A stretch of DNA of 64,000 nucleotides from Mesocentrotus franciscanus (Eukaryota > Echinodermata > Echinoidea > Camarodonta > Strongylocentrotidae): assembly GCA_037976565.1 (NCBI GenBank), contig CP137680.1:26740873-26804872 (forward strand). Direction: 5' to 3'. Shown in pieces: positions 11,286 to 23,998 of this stretch (positions are counted from its first letter, which is position 1; each line of letters starts with the position of its first letter). The notes under the pieces are model-generated. The model made no database searches and was not told where the DNA came from. It saw only the letters and a list, made by a program, of their open reading frames with translations. The position numbers and the translations under genes were made by a program.

Positions 11286-11956
11286 GGCAATAGGCCATTT
11301 TCGTAAGTTAATCAAATTTTATGCACAAATCTTTGTTAATTAAGTGCAATGTTACAAATTATTTAATTCACCTATTACAAATAATTGTATTTCAATAATC
11401 AGAATGCAAATTACATCCTTTCCGTGTTGTTAGGCAGGACTCCACATGTTTTGTTATGTTTTGTAATACTGTAAAGCACCGGCTAGGGGCGCATATATTA
11501 TAGGGACGCAGATTTGCTTGACGCCGTGTCCTGTGTGCGTTCATGGCTGGTGCTTTGCTGTAAATGTCTTATGCTCACATATAGGTCTTTATAATCTTTT
11601 TCTTGTATATATTTGTTTTCCAGTTAATGTTGTTTTTGTTAATTTCTCGATATACCCCAACCACAAGTTTGTATTCAAACTTCTTTAGGGGCTCCTAACC
11701 CCATGATTTTATATCTCCATGAATTATTGTATATATGTACATGTATATTTATGGTTGAAATAAATTGAATTGAATTGAAAAAAATTGAATTGAAGCCATA
11801 ATGTTTATCCTACCTAGCAACAGTTAATGTATGCAATCCACATTCTGACTATTGAAATACAATTATTTGTAACAGGTTAATGAAATAATTTGTAACATGG
11901 CACTTAAAAAAGATTTATGCATTTAATTTGATTACATTATGAAAATGGTCTATCGA
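11286..11956 (+). mobile_element. MITE, CAATAGGCCATTTTCG family, interrupted copy
   Basis: The left end CAATAGGCCATTTTCGTAA is mirrored by TTATGAAAATGGTCTATCG. The interior (acaaataattgtatttcaat and attgaaatacaattatttgt) is itself palindromic. The intact relative at 30891-31160 is only 270 bp. The extra 350 bp here is an inserted LINE-like 3' end (about 11447-11797). Confidence 0.75.
11447..11797 (+). mobile_element. LINE-like 3' end with (ATTGA)n tail
   Basis: This insertion inside a MITE is absent from the sister copy. It ends gttgaaataaattgaattga and continues with ATTGA-type units. Upstream lie tataccccaaccacaagt and a T-rich stretch, typical of a 5'-truncated non-LTR retrotransposon. 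No reverse transcriptase is left. Confidence 0.6.
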
Positions 11957-12124
11957 GAGAGTTTTGAGGCCTCGTATGTAGACAACACCTCACTTGATCC
12001 ATAGATCATTACTACATTTAATAAAATGACACCGAATGACCAGATGTGGGGAAGAGGGGGGGGGGGGCAGTGATACCCCTCCCCCTTACACTGAAGCAGT
12101 TGAGAGGATTTTGGAGGCCTCATA

Positions 12125-13030
12125 GACCCCTGTTACACATGCGTCGGCTTTTAAAGCCGGCTTCGGAGGCGGCCTCACGTCTGCAATTTGAAGCCGCCTC
12201 GATATCATCAAACCCCTGTTACACATATCTCGGTCCCGCAATTTTGTGTCTACACATAGGCCGGCCTCACGTCGCCTTTTCACGAGCTGACGTTGGGACG
12301 CACTCCAGGAAGACAGAAAGAGAAATTGATAGAATGATAAAAACTAAGAATAACATAAGGAAAGACAGAAAGAGAAAGTAATAGAATGATAAAAACAAAG
12401 AATAACATAAGGAAAGACAGAAAGAAAAAGGGATAGAATTATAAAAACAAAGAATAACATAAGAGAAGGTGATAGAAGGAAGAAACAAAGATTAACATAA
12501 GGAAAGACAGAAAGAGAAAGTGATAGAATGATAAAAACAAAGAATAACATAAGAGAAGGTGATAGAAGGAAGAAACAAAGAATAACATAAGGAAAGACAG
12601 AAAGAGAAAGTGATAAAATGATAAAAACAAAGAATAACATAAGAGAAGGTGATAGAAGGAAGAAACAAAGATTAACATAAGGAAAGACAGAAAGAGAAAG
12701 TGATAGAATGATAAAAACAAAGAACAACATAAGAGAAGGTGGCAAAGCGCGCCCGATGTATTATGTTGATATATGATGACAGGTCACGTCACTTCCGCTT
12801 ATAAGCCGGCCCCGAGTCCACTTTGGTGTTACACCTACTGATTGCGGGACTGAGTCCGGACTCGAGCCGGCCTCAAACCACATCCAGAGGTGGACTGAGT
12901 CCACCTGGCCTCAGTCCGGCCTCAGTCCGGCCTCAGTCCGGCTTTTCAAAAAAAGTTAATGTTACACATACGTCGAGCCGCCTCCGGGGCCGGCCTCAGT
13001 CCACTTTCAGACGTATGTGTAACAGGGGTC
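12125..13030. mobile_element. GACCCCTGTTACAC TIR element with internal minisatellite
   Basis: The left end GACCCCTGTTACACATGCGT mirrors the right end ACGTATGTGTAACAGGGGTC. ATA stands on both sides, a probable 3-bp target duplication. Sub-terminal regions are rich in GCCGGC, ggcctcagtcc and further partial terminus copies (12212 and 12960). The centre is a purine-rich minisatellite. It is non-autonomous. Confidence 0.75.
12307..12741. repeat. Minisatellite, about 90-bp composite unit
   Basis: Alternating blocks (ggaaagacagaaagagaaag..tgatagaatgataaaaac..) and (gagaaggtgatagaagg..) share the end aaagaataacataa. The 133-codon minus-strand frame with repeated LSLSVFPYV is a product of this array and not a gene. 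Confidence 0.9.
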
Positions 13031-13251
13031 ATATTCACTCAAAAGCTTCCAGTCTGACCCAGAGATTATTACTGCAATTAATACCACCTCACCCAAGGAT
13101 ATATGATTTGTAGGGTTGTGGGGGAGTGATTCAACCTTTTGGATTGGAGTGCGAGTTTATCTGTTATATTGAATATATTAAGAGGGTTTGCAGTTGTCTC
13201 ATGCAGACTCAACCCTCTAATATGACTGGTAGATGTTAACTGCAGTTAAAT

Positions 13252-13545
13252 AAAGGGAAGTCCATTCTGATATTAAATTGGTTTTAATAAAATGCAGAAA
13301 AATGAGAGATACAAGTTAGTGAATGTGATCTCCCTGGATCGCAAGTTTGTTTTAATGTTACATTGAATCTATTGATGGGGGTCTGAAGTCATAACTTTCC
13401 TTCCAATCTTAACTGTAGGTTATCAATCATTTCCAGGGAGACATTTCTACTTTGATATTCTTCAAAAACTGGTGTACACTGTATGAAGAACGAGAAATCT
13501 CACAAACTATTTACATCATTCTCAGAACTTGACCATCTCTTTAAA
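13252..13545. repeat. Possible chimeric MITE remnant
   Basis: The left edge (taaagggaagtccattctg, then atgcagaaaaatgagagat) resembles the AAGTCC family. The right edge (tctcagaacttgaccatctc then TTTAA) resembles the AGATAAAG family. Both edges carry TAA/TTAA. Strongly decayed. Confidence 0.35.
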
Positions 13546-13711
13546 GTTAAGCACATACCGGTAAGAGGATTTGAAAGCCTCTTTGCAGACGAAAGCCTTC
13601 AGTCTCATCAGTAGATAATCACCGCAGTTGATTCCATAGCACTCAAGGGTACGATATACATGTAACCATGGACCTGATATAACCAAGGGTGTTGCCAGAG
13701 CAGGGGAGGGG

Positions 13712-13717
<6 letters not shown>

Positions 13718-13743
<26 letters not shown>
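13718..13743. repeat. Poly-T run
   Basis: A pure T-run. The surrounding 13546-14840 has no supported gene, and frames of 80-107 codons here run through this homopolymer. Confidence 0.9.
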
Positions 13744-14032
13744 GGGGCAAATTGGAATATACATGTATGAGGGCTTTCTATTTTGTTGTAACAATTTTGC
13801 CACTGCCTTCGTCCGACACCCATCCCCCCATCAAAAGTGATTCCCTTCAATTATTACAGCATAAGGTACATGTATATGCTACACCTGTACAACTTATTTT
13901 AAACAAGGTGTTTTTTTTTTGTTCTTTTAAATGTTTTGTTGTTATTGTTTTGTTATGGGGGTATTTTAGAACTTTCGGATTACCCATACCATTGCACTCA
14001 TGGCTAAAATGACAACTATAGGGCATAAATAT

Positions 14033-14105
14033 CTGTGCAGAACCAGAAAGGCATTAAATCCTGTCAATGAACAGTACACAGCTTTAACGCCCTACTGGCA
14101 ATCAA
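14033..14105. repeat. Short hairpin repeat, copy 4 (weak)
   Basis: The arms gaaccagaaaggcattaaat and ctttaacgccctactggcaa follow the family pattern, but the outer GTTTGG/CCAAAC bases are lost. Confidence 0.35.
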
Positions 14106-14924
14106 TAAATGATGTGTTTATGTAACCAGCCTTCACCAGAAAGTAATCATTCTATGAACACAATTTGCCACCCTTTTTTTAATAACTGAAAGTTTTGATG
14201 AGATAACACCCTCTCCTCGGTCTATTCAATTTATGATGAAAGATTAATATTACATTTACAAGTGGCATTCTGGCACGCGAGTGGAGCGTACCGTAAAATT
14301 TGTGCAAGCTTACTAACTTGCATCGAGCTTGCAGGGTTTAATGAATGCAAATGAGATCATTCTGATGTAGTTGGCACAGATGCAAATGGAATGTCTAGCC
14401 AGCAAGGGGAGCCGAAAAAAACAAAACAGGAGGGGATTTGTGCAGATTTCGTTTGAATAGATTTCCACTTCGGACTGATGAAAAGCTGAATTTCAACAAT
14501 CCTGTTGGATAATTAATCAATAGTCAACCAGAGGGGATTTATACAGATTTTTTTAATATAGATTTTCACTTTGGGCAAATTACAAACTTAGTGCAACAAT
14601 CCTGTTAGACATTTAATCAATAGTAGTATTACATTCATGTAGATAAGGATTATATTTAAAATTGATTTAGTGGGACCCAGAAACATATGCCATTTCATAA
14701 ATTGGTCTACAACACATAGGTCTTTACTTTTAAATTTCATCACCTAAATAATTAATATTGTCTTCTTAACTAGTCAAGTGCAATTAATTTTTCTCCCGGT
14801 ACACAATGCCCTGGGATAGCAGCTGTGAAAGTTTGTCGCACCAAGCGTTATGTGTCTGTGGCACGGTTCAAACAGCATGATGGGCATGATATATATCAGA
14901 ATCCATTATTGTTATTATTACAAA

Positions 14925-15130
14925 TTTACGATTGCAATTGTAATTAGTAGTAATAGTAGGAGTGGTAGTAGTACTAGAATTAGTAGTATTACAACTATTA
15001 TTGTTGCTGTTACACATGTATTATTACTATTATTGTTATTGTTATTATTGTCATCATCATCATCTCAATTATTATTGTTGTTGTTGTTGTTGTTGTTGTT
15101 ACTGCTGCTAGTAGTAGTAGTAGTACTAGG
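14925..15130. repeat. Mixed trinucleotide microsatellites
   Basis: GTA, ATT, ATC and TTG triplet runs lie one after another. The 96-codon open frame is a low-complexity artefact. Confidence 0.8.
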
Positions 15131-15140
15131 ACTCATATGA

Positions 15141-15985
15141 GTAGCGTTGATGTTACTTACACAATTTATAATTCTATTTATTCATAACTAGTCTGGGTTT
15201 ATGTATTTTTTTATATTCCTCAATTATAAACAGTCCCAGATCAAGCACAGTGTGTCTAATTTGCATTTATGTCAGCCTAATTTTTCTTTCAATTCTAAGC
15301 TTAGCATACATTGGCTGTTAGTACTGTATAACAAAGTACATGTACTTGATGCTCACCTCTACATAAGGGCCACCTGTCTATAATGGTCACAAACCAATTT
15401 TGTCATTCTGTTGTGAGAAAATGTGTCTCATACAACCTGCATGGAATGACCACCTGTCTCCAGTGGTCACTTTTTCTATGTCCTTTATGTGGTCTTAATA
15501 TACAGGTTTGAATGTATTGCAGACTATCGACAACACGTTGGTAGTGTGACAGTAACCATGTTTGTGTCTGTTTTACCATTTTGAACATCCATTGGGAGAC
15601 AAGAAAAGAAGGAAGTCTATTGATGGTATATACATGTACATGTAGTAATCAAAGAGGAAGTGAAGTGCTGGTCAGCTGGTGTAACTTCTAGTGTCACATT
15701 TACTAATGGGTCTGTGTATTGTATATAGTGTGTTGCTAGTATATCCATGAGGGTTGTAATCAAAACCAGGAAAATGATTAAGTATAATCATATAGGCCTA
15801 CAGTGATTTTATGATAGTTTCTGGTTGGCCTAAATATCGGTAAAAAGTGCAGATCCAGCCCAATAAATCATTTATGTGAATGGACATAATGATGAGTTAT
15901 ATTAACAGAGCAAATTGCCTAGAGGTCATTATGAATTATGAAACTTCATATTTCTCATACCATTGAATAGAGCAGGAGCCTTTCA
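15141..15985. other. Unannotated spacer
   Basis: It shows scattered tacatgtacatgtag words and no recognisable exon, RNA gene or transposon end. Confidence 0.4.
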
Positions 15986-16060
15986 TATGTTTGGAGCTAG
16001 AAAGGCATTAATTCATATCGTATTACACAGAGTCAATGCCCTTCTGGTTCCAAACAGATG
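15986..16060. repeat. Short hairpin repeat, copy 5
   Basis: The arms tatgtttggagctagaaagg and cccttctggttccaaacaga, with a loop of attacacagagtcaa, are good matches to the family consensus. Confidence 0.7.
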
Positions 16061-16689
16061 ATTTCCCTTGAATACACATGGACCGGCATGAGAAGCATTC
16101 AAATACAGTTAAATTGCATTGATTACCCTCAACCGAAACAACTTTTTGGCGATTAATTTTCGCATGTATTTGCTGTTTGTTTGAAACACTTCAACTTGAC
16201 ACAACCACTCTATTACAATGGTACATTATACTTATAGTTTGCTGGAACTCAATTATCTGCATAATCATCTTTCTCCAAGGAAATGGGCCTATCTAAGTCA
16301 AGAAGTAAAACAAAAAAATGAGAGCAAATAAAAATGCAGAGATATAGCTACCAGATAAAAGCCTCTTATTAGCTACCATCACGGAACTGATGGCTAAGCC
16401 AAAAAGTGTGCCTGGTAATTGCTCATTTTATAGGTCACAGCATGTATGCTTTTTATATGACAGGAAACGAGATGGATGTACAAGAATATGATAATCCTGG
16501 ATATCTGTAGACGGTTTTAGCAGAAATATGCTAAATAACATGGAGGCAGTGGTGTTTACCATAACATTCTGGAGCACCAGGAGTGTCATGTCTGACAGAC
16601 GTAAATGCTAAACGAGAACCCACTTTTATTATTGATACGCAGTATCTATTGATTTTTGAGGTCTATTTTAAAGGGAGTGTAGCATGACG

Positions 16690-16850
16690 AGACTATGTGT
16701 CTTTCCCGTGGCCCTATTCGGGGCCAACCGGGTATAATACGACTATGGACAACGCGACCGCAGCATTCACGTGCGTGCAACATACGCGAAACCGAAGCGT
16801 AAGGAGAACTTCAGTCTGTTTCGCGAATGCTAGCGCGCGCTGACCATGTA
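16690..16850. other. CpG-rich patch
   Basis: CpG density jumps here (acgcgaccgcagcattcacg, gctagcgcgcgct) compared with AT-rich flanks, with a small hairpin between cgcgaaac and gtttcgcg. No open frame of note. It could be a young repeat or a regulatory patch. Confidence 0.35.
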
Positions 16851-17887
16851 GAGATTAAGTCGCTGACTACTGTTAATCAAGTCCATTCGTTTATGTGCAG
16901 TTGCCTAAAAGAAGACGGAGATGGCGTTAACCAGTATTTGCCATGCTACACTTACCTCCTTGGCTTATGAAGAAGGGAATTAGAATAAAATAATCTTGGA
17001 ATTGAAAATTAAAGCATGCATGTGAGCAAAGCGATGGTACAAAGTCCACATAGACTAAAGAATACATATTTAAATGAAAAGTTATTTCAATATTCTCTGT
17101 AATTTGGATTTAGAACTATACAAAAGGGTTGTAAGGTATGTACACACAGGCTAAGAACAGGATAAATGATATTGAGACATTTCAAGAAATGTAATCTCTT
17201 ATAATTTCTCATTTGTAATTTTGACTGAATGAATGAAACCAATTATTAAAGAACTATACATGTGTATGTTGTTTCTTTCGCTGATAGAGACATATTGAAT
17301 AAGTTTGTAGTGAGTGTCCACTTTGCATAGTAGATTCGGGGGTAATCCATAAAATGTCAATTCTCGAATTGAAACTGAATTACATGATATGCTAACCCTT
17401 GTACATTAAACCTCAGTTAGTTCTTTTTAAAGACATTTCGGATGCAGATGATTTGCAAACTTCTTCTCAATTCATATCAGGTGACAAGGAAGTAGATGTA
17501 TTTATGAGGTTTGATATATGTGAAGGAATAGCATATCATGAAATTGTGATATCATTATGTTATCACCATTATTTACTTAAACCTGTTACTAAAACAATTC
17601 ATGTTGGAGATAAATGTGGAAGGGGCAAAGGCTATAGTTCGATATTAAAAGGATGTCTGACTTAAGAACAATACCAATCTTCCTCATAAATGTATCACTA
17701 TTAGATTAATACAATGTTATCAGTTTTATCTGTCAATTTGTTTATAGAACACCTCCTTCTCATTCGGACGTGTCTGGACTTGAGGAAATTATTGAGAATT
17801 TTCAGAAACCTCCATTGTACTTCCAACTGCTATATATGCTTTCTCTATCAAATATAGCCGTACATGAACCATGGTACGTGTCAAATT

Positions 17888-17962
17888 GTCTGTTCAGAGC
17901 CAGTAGGGCATTGACTCTGTGTTTAAGCATATGAGTTAATGATCTTCTGTTTCCAAAACAGG
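17888..17962. repeat. Short hairpin repeat, copy 6
   Basis: The arms ctgttcagagccagtagggc and gatcttctgtttccaaaaca, with a loop of tgactctgtgtttaagcata, are recognisable with several mismatches. Confidence 0.6.
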
Positions 17963-18044
17963 CGAAGTTATATTGGATGAGGATGGGGGTTAACAGGGTG
18001 TCACTAAACAATTTTGAATGAGAGGTATTTGACATAATTATCCC

Positions 18045-18358
18045 CCAAAAAAAAAAAAAAAAAAAATTATAATAATAAATAAATAGATGAATAAAATAAA
18101 TGAAAAAAATAATGATAATTACAATAATAATAATAATAATGATAATAAAAACAATGATAATATTGAGTAAAACAAAGAAAATCTAAAATTAAAAATTAAA
18201 AGTAAAGAAGGTGATCCACTTGATTTGCCCAAAAGCTCTAGTAATTCCACAGGACTTCTGACTATACCTGTATTCAAAGAGATATGTAATTTTTGAAGCC
18301 TTGGAGAGAAATTAGATTTCATTGATATCTTTAAGGAAAGGAATGCAAAATAGAAAGC

Positions 18359-18386
<28 letters not shown>
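18045..18386. repeat. A-run, (AAT)n and (GA)n low-complexity tracts
   Basis: Poly-A at 18045-18067, AAT-type triplets at 18070-18150 and (GA)n at 18360-18386 followed by a G-run. Minus-strand frames with SLSLSLSL come from the GA tract. Confidence 0.85.
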
Positions 18387-18391
<5 letters not shown>

Positions 18392-18399
18392 CAACTAAC

Positions 18400-20618
18400 A
18401 ACAATATTGGTAGAAATGAACTCTGTTGAAATCCTGTTGAGCTGCACACATCTGATTGGCCAAGTGAAACCTTGGTTCTGGATGTAGCCACACCCCAGGC
18501 ACGCCCTCTTTTGCATATATTATTCAAATGATCCAGGGGCCTTGCAGACTAAATATAGTCTCGGTACCTGACTGCAATTAAGTCTTCAAGTTGTTGTTTG
18601 AAAGAAAACAGGAAGACAAGAATGTAGAAGGAAGCCAATCATTTGAGCAGCACTGTTTAAAGCAAAAATTGTGTATGTTATCATAAAAAAATGTACTGAT
18701 TTTTGGTGGAATGAGATTTTTTTTTTTTTGTCCAGCAGGGTTTGGCTTCTGCACTACATGGCTTATCAGGGTCATTTTTAATGACCTTTCTCTGCAGTTA
18801 TTGGGCCAAAAATATTTGGGCAGAACTATTCAGTGTAGATTTCAAGAATGCAAGTGGATTTTAATGGCTGTTCGAAACAGACAATCCATTGTTGAATTAG
18901 CAGTTACTGCATTGGGAAAATAACTTATATGTTAATGCCCACTGCCTTCTTCCTACAAAGACGTACGTACATACATATAACTGTAAAACCAGCAATTTTA
19001 GTGCCATAAAAACTTCTGTAAGTATATTATAAGGACTGGTCCTAATTTGTTAAAATTTTGTGCTGCCTAAGAATTTATTTAAAGATTAACCATTTTAACA
19101 TAGAAAGTTCATGCTGGGATAAGTTTCAGGGTGCTACTAAAGTTTCTGGTTTATAACTTTATACAGTAGTTTTAAGTTGCTTGTAAGAATAAAGACAGAT
19201 AGGATGTGATTTAAAAATTAAATGTGAACCAGGAAGTGTAGACAATGATACTCCTACTAATGCATTTAAACAAAAATTGAAGCAGTTTAAGTCTAGGAAA
19301 CTGGTTTCATCTTGCATGGCTCATCAGTGACATAACTAATTGTCCTCGTGTTTAGTTAGAAGATAATCACCTCATAGACATTTTAGGTATAACAAGTGCA
19401 TATTTACACAATTATAGGCTGGCCTATACATATACCTGTATACCTACATGCATTACATGTAGGCAAACTATGACTATCACAACTTGTGCCAGAGGCATTC
19501 CCATGTCTGGCTTTTTCCTGCTTGTTTTTTTGCAGAAACTGAAACCACCATAAACGGACTTGAAGATTTACTGGTAGTTTTCTTTTCATAGACAGGCAGG
19601 GGTTCTGCCTTGAATGATGTCCTTATTAGTGCTTATGTTTGTGTCCTTTTCTGACAGACAATTGGCATGTAAGAACTTTCACTTCCATTCTTTCAGTATT
19701 CCTTACTGGTTTTAACCAGAAGATTCTTCAGCTTGTTCATCATGTGGGAGTTTTAAAAAAAAAGTATTCACTGGAGTTCCTTCAGAATTTGCTTTAGCAG
19801 ATATGTGAGATTTTCACAGTACTTTTTGTTAAGGGGCTTCATTAAGGTGAACAAAAACACTGTATTACCATTCACTACTAATGAGTTATATCCTAAACAT
19901 CCAAAGATACAGAAAGGAATTCGAAAATGCCATTCTGCAAATCTGAGAATCGGCAACCAGATAGGAAACCTGCAAGATGTAACTCAGTTGCCCACTTCCT
20001 TTTTCTACAACAGGAAAAACAATTAGACAATAACCAGGGGTGGCACATGTATGTAGAAAATCAGTAAAAAAAGAATAAGATTGAAAAGAAATCAATGGTA
20101 GAATAAGCATGAGGAATAGAGGAAACCGATCTGGATAAATTCTGTTACGCTATCTTATCATGCAGATCCAGAACCAGGAATACTTCCTGCTTTCTTTTAC
20201 GTGACTGGTTTCCAATTAACCCACGTTTAGACTAGAGAAATCAATGGTATAGCGGTATGTAGCTATTCAATAATTAATTTTTAAAATATATATATTTTGA
20301 ACCAGTATTGTATAATGAATTGTCATATTTAGTTAAACAGAAGTTTGAGCATCATTTCGAGCAAAAAGTCATGATTAATCAGGGTCCAGGGTCTGCAACT
20401 CTGCATGAACATTGTATGGAAAGAAAACTGATCGTGATTGCATGTTGATATGCCAGGAAAGCTGTCAGCTTGTATCCTCAATGTCCATAATGTTAGCTAC
20501 TTAGCTGATACTAAACATATGGTGTGAACTGACCTCCTCAATTTCGTATCTTTATTCGATATTTGCTTCCTTAGTGTAAATGCCCATTTTGATATACCGG
20601 TACTGTACTGTACATGTG
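18400..20618. other. Unannotated spacer
   Basis: No gene recognised in about 2.2 kb. Open frames of 61-74 codons lack domain or splice support. Confidence 0.4.
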
Positions 20619-20699
20619 ATGTGTTTGGAGCCAAAAGGACATTGAGTCTGTGTTAAAGTATAAGTCTTGGGTTAACACCCTTCTGGTTCCAAACAGACA
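20619..20699. repeat. Short hairpin repeat, copy 7
   Basis: The arms gatgtgtttggagccaaaag and acccttctggttccaaacag have a loop containing gagtctgtgttaaagtataa. One of the better-preserved copies. Confidence 0.7.
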
Positions 20700-23139
20700 T
20701 TTGAATATTTGTTTAATTATACAAGTTTGGTATAATTTGTCTCCATTGTGAATGCCCTAGAGCTCGCTGCAGCTGCAGTGGGGCAGAAGCAGTCCAGAGC
20801 ACAAAAGGGAGGATTAAGGGGGACTTTCAAAATGTTGTTTGTTTGTTAGGCAGACCTTATATGGCCTTTAAAGGTAGCAGTGTTGATTTACGTGGAGGTA
20901 TTAAATTTGAAATGGTTTGAAATAGCTTGTCCAATATTCCAATACAATGTAATTAAACGTAATTTCACTAGAGCTCAAGAATTTCTGTGGTTTAGGGGTA
21001 AATTGTGACAAAATTATAACACCACTTCCTTGTAGAAATTAAATATATTCATATATTGTATCATTCCAGTCTTGAATTTCCAAATGAATTCTTATATCTA
21101 TATTTTTGAAAATCACCTGGTTCTGGGGGTAAATATTTCATTTTTTTAAAATTTAGACATCCTTGAAAGTTTTTGTAACATCAATTGCTTGAAAATATTT
21201 CAAATAATGCTATATTCAAGTTTTCTTAGCTCATGTAAAAGATATTACTCATTGGAATGGCATGTGCCAATTAAGTTCGGCTATTGGAATGACAGAATAG
21301 AAATCATTGTGTGATGAATATCCGTCATCTTATAAATTTTGTAGCAGCACATTTCAATTTCTGAAAGATCATCATTAAAAAGTCTAATTAATCATTAGAT
21401 ACTCGAAATTGAAATTTGTAGATCTGCCACTGATTTCCTAATTAGTGGTCGAGTTAATTGTCTAGATTTCACTTTCATTTCTAATACATGTAGCTGACCA
21501 TTAAATGGTATAAAATATTAATTACTTCTCTGTTGTTATTACCATAATTACTTTCACTATTTTGTAAAATCTTTCCTTTACAAAAAACATGAAAGTGTAA
21601 GTCTAATACTGCAAGAGAAAATGAAACTGTACTACAGATTTGTATGTCACATTTATAGTGGATAAAGGAAATAAATGTCCAAAAATACATTTGTAATGGT
21701 TGTGAGTACCTTTAGTTTGCACGTTTCTGAAGTGCTGACTGACAAGCTAACAGGACTTGGGACAAAATTAAAATGAAAAGCCCTTTTTAATTTAAAGCAA
21801 AAAGAAGCTTACATTTTATATCTAATCAAATTAACCATTAGCCATAATGATGGAAACTTCTTTGAAGCGTACCAGAAATACTTCGTAAAAATTCAGAAGC
21901 TGTATAACATTTTAACATGTTACACTATCTATCACAGGTCTTAGGCATCCAGCACACTATGGGCCATGAATTTCAAAATTTTAGACCCTTAAGATTTCAG
22001 TTCAGACTCCTGAGAAAAAAGTAAGTGTTGAGCCCTGCCTATTTCTTGAATGGATGTGTATTTTATTATGTACATTATATAGAAACATCAAGAGACTTTA
22101 GAATTGCTGTACATTTTAAATTGGAGGTTGAAGGTATCATAAATGCTTTTCTCGGTATCAGATTGAAGATAACCTAAGTAAATCAAGGATCGTGTTTGTG
22201 GTCCTTGCATTTGTCTGTAATGTTTTGTCCTGTTTGTTTGACATTCCGTTGTAGTCGGTTAATTGAATAACACCAATACCATCTCCATAGCAATAATATG
22301 GCTTCCACAGGCTTTGCAATGATTTGTGATAACTGTTACCCCAACATTTTCAAGGAAGTTTCTTTGCCTGTTTACATTTAAGAATTTTATTTGCACTATA
22401 AGTTTGTTGACCATCTTTAATTGATCCTTTAGTTCCTTGTTTATCGAAATCCAGTGATGAGAAGGAACTAAAAATGTCAGTTTCTGGAATATCCACCTCT
22501 CTCCAAAAAAAACATGCAGGCTCTGAGAAAGGTTGCCCACAAGATTATCAAAGCAGCCCCCATTGGCCTCTCAGGAGCCCTGGTTTTCCTTTGTAATTCT
22601 TCCCCCTTGAACAAAACACGTTGATGATTTAAAAGGAGTTTCTGCAGTGAAATATGTGGAGGTTTGGTGCTGTACATTGAAAGTATGTATCAGACCAGGG
22701 AGATAACTCAAATATCCCTGATCAGACCATGGAATATATTTCTTGCTCAGATGTTCCTCTTTGAAAATGATAAAGCACTTCCAGTACATAAAATGGATTG
22801 AATCTACTCATGAACATTTCTGTATTTATGGTAATCAAGTCTTAATAGTGTGGAACTGCAGTATTTTTAAACTGCTTATTTTTTCTCTCCCTGTTTTAAT
22901 GATTTTGTTTTTTTAATCCTAATTTTGAAGTATAGTTTCAGAAAAACACTTTTTAAGAAATTGGCATACATCTATTGTTATAAATGTGGAAAAGACAGAC
23001 CATTCATTTTTTTTTATAAATTGTTACTTTTAAACGACTTAATGACTAAGACGAGACTGAAAAAATAATAACAATGTCCACTTATATCCCCCATATCTGT
23101 CTCACAGTGACACTATAATGATACTTCAACATTATTACC
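20700..23139. other. Unannotated spacer
   Basis: AT-rich with no exon, tRNA or transposon end recognised. Frames such as 22259-22540 (minus) have no family resemblance. Confidence 0.4.
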
Positions 23140-23335
23140 CTGGTTAGAGCCAAGCCGCCAAAGTAACTAGCGCTGAAGCATATAAGGAACCCATTTACAC
23201 CTGGGTTGAGAGTGCCAAATGTATATTAATGTCTTGTTAAAGGATATTAGTGCCATGTAGGGATTTGAACCCCGTACCTTGTGATCTACAGTCCGGTGAC
23301 GTTAAACACTAGACCACAACATCTCTACGATGGCT
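23140..23335 (-). mobile_element. tRNA-derived SINE, minus strand
   Basis: Read on the minus strand, ttgtggtctagtgtttaacg serves as A-box region and ggggttcaaatccc as B box, about 55 bp apart, with gactgtagatc between. The body cacccaggtgtaaatggg-like word (here cccatttacacctgggttg) is shared with the SINEs at 23648 and 36368. The cloverleaf ends are poor, so it is a SINE or pseudo-tRNA and not a working tRNA gene. Confidence 0.55.
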
Positions 23336-23647
23336 TCTGTGAAGATTTAAGCTCCGGAAGCAAAGAGAACATTTTTATCATTTATCCTGTGGGAAGATAC
23401 CCCTTTGACAGGATGCTATCGGGTGTCTTGTCTTATCTTCTGAATTGTTCTCCTCTTTCTTGTTATTGTATAAAACATCACCTTATGACATACATGTGTG
23501 ATTTGATATGAATTATGACCTATTCTGGAGAGACCAACTGCTGGGAGGTGTTATCCAAAGTCTTCCAACTTTGAACCTTATTGTTTTGGCTATATCTGTA
23601 TCTTCCCAAAAATAATAATCTGGAACCAACTTGTAGCATAAAATCGT

Positions 23648-23998
23648 AGTAGAGGTGTCGTAATCGAGTAGTTTAATGGCATTACTGGAAATGCAAAATT
23701 TGTGCGTTCGTACCGTTCGTACCCCGGTAAGGCACTTATATGCCCTTGAGCAAGGCATTTTATCCTTATTGCTCCTCTCCACCCAGGTGTTAAATGGGTA
23801 CCCAGTAGGATGTGAATGTCATGTGGTTGGATTAGCATGTGCAGACCTGTAAAAAGGCAACTAGCTAGAATGCTCCCCAAGGAGTGGAGAATGTGCACCT
23901 TTGTAATTAAACCAGTGACCAAGGTACTAATAATACTGTAAGTGCTGTGGTTGGTTTTAAGTGGTAAAAATGCTCTATAAGGAGCAGTTATCATCAAC
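23648..23998 (+). mobile_element. tRNA-derived SINE, plus strand
   Basis: A tRNA-like head (agaggtgtcgtaatcgagta, then cgttcgtaccccgg) is followed by the SINE body words gagcaaggcattttatcc and ccacccaggtgttaaatggg, and a 3' part ctgtggttggttttaag. The order matches the SINE at 36368. The 136-codon minus-strand frame across it is a by-product. Confidence 0.65.

Noticed and set aside
12344..12745. 133-codon minus-strand frame with LSLSVFPYV repeats, resembling a repetitive membrane protein
   Set aside because: It is the translation of a 90-bp purine-rich minisatellite, and a second frame through the same array is also open.
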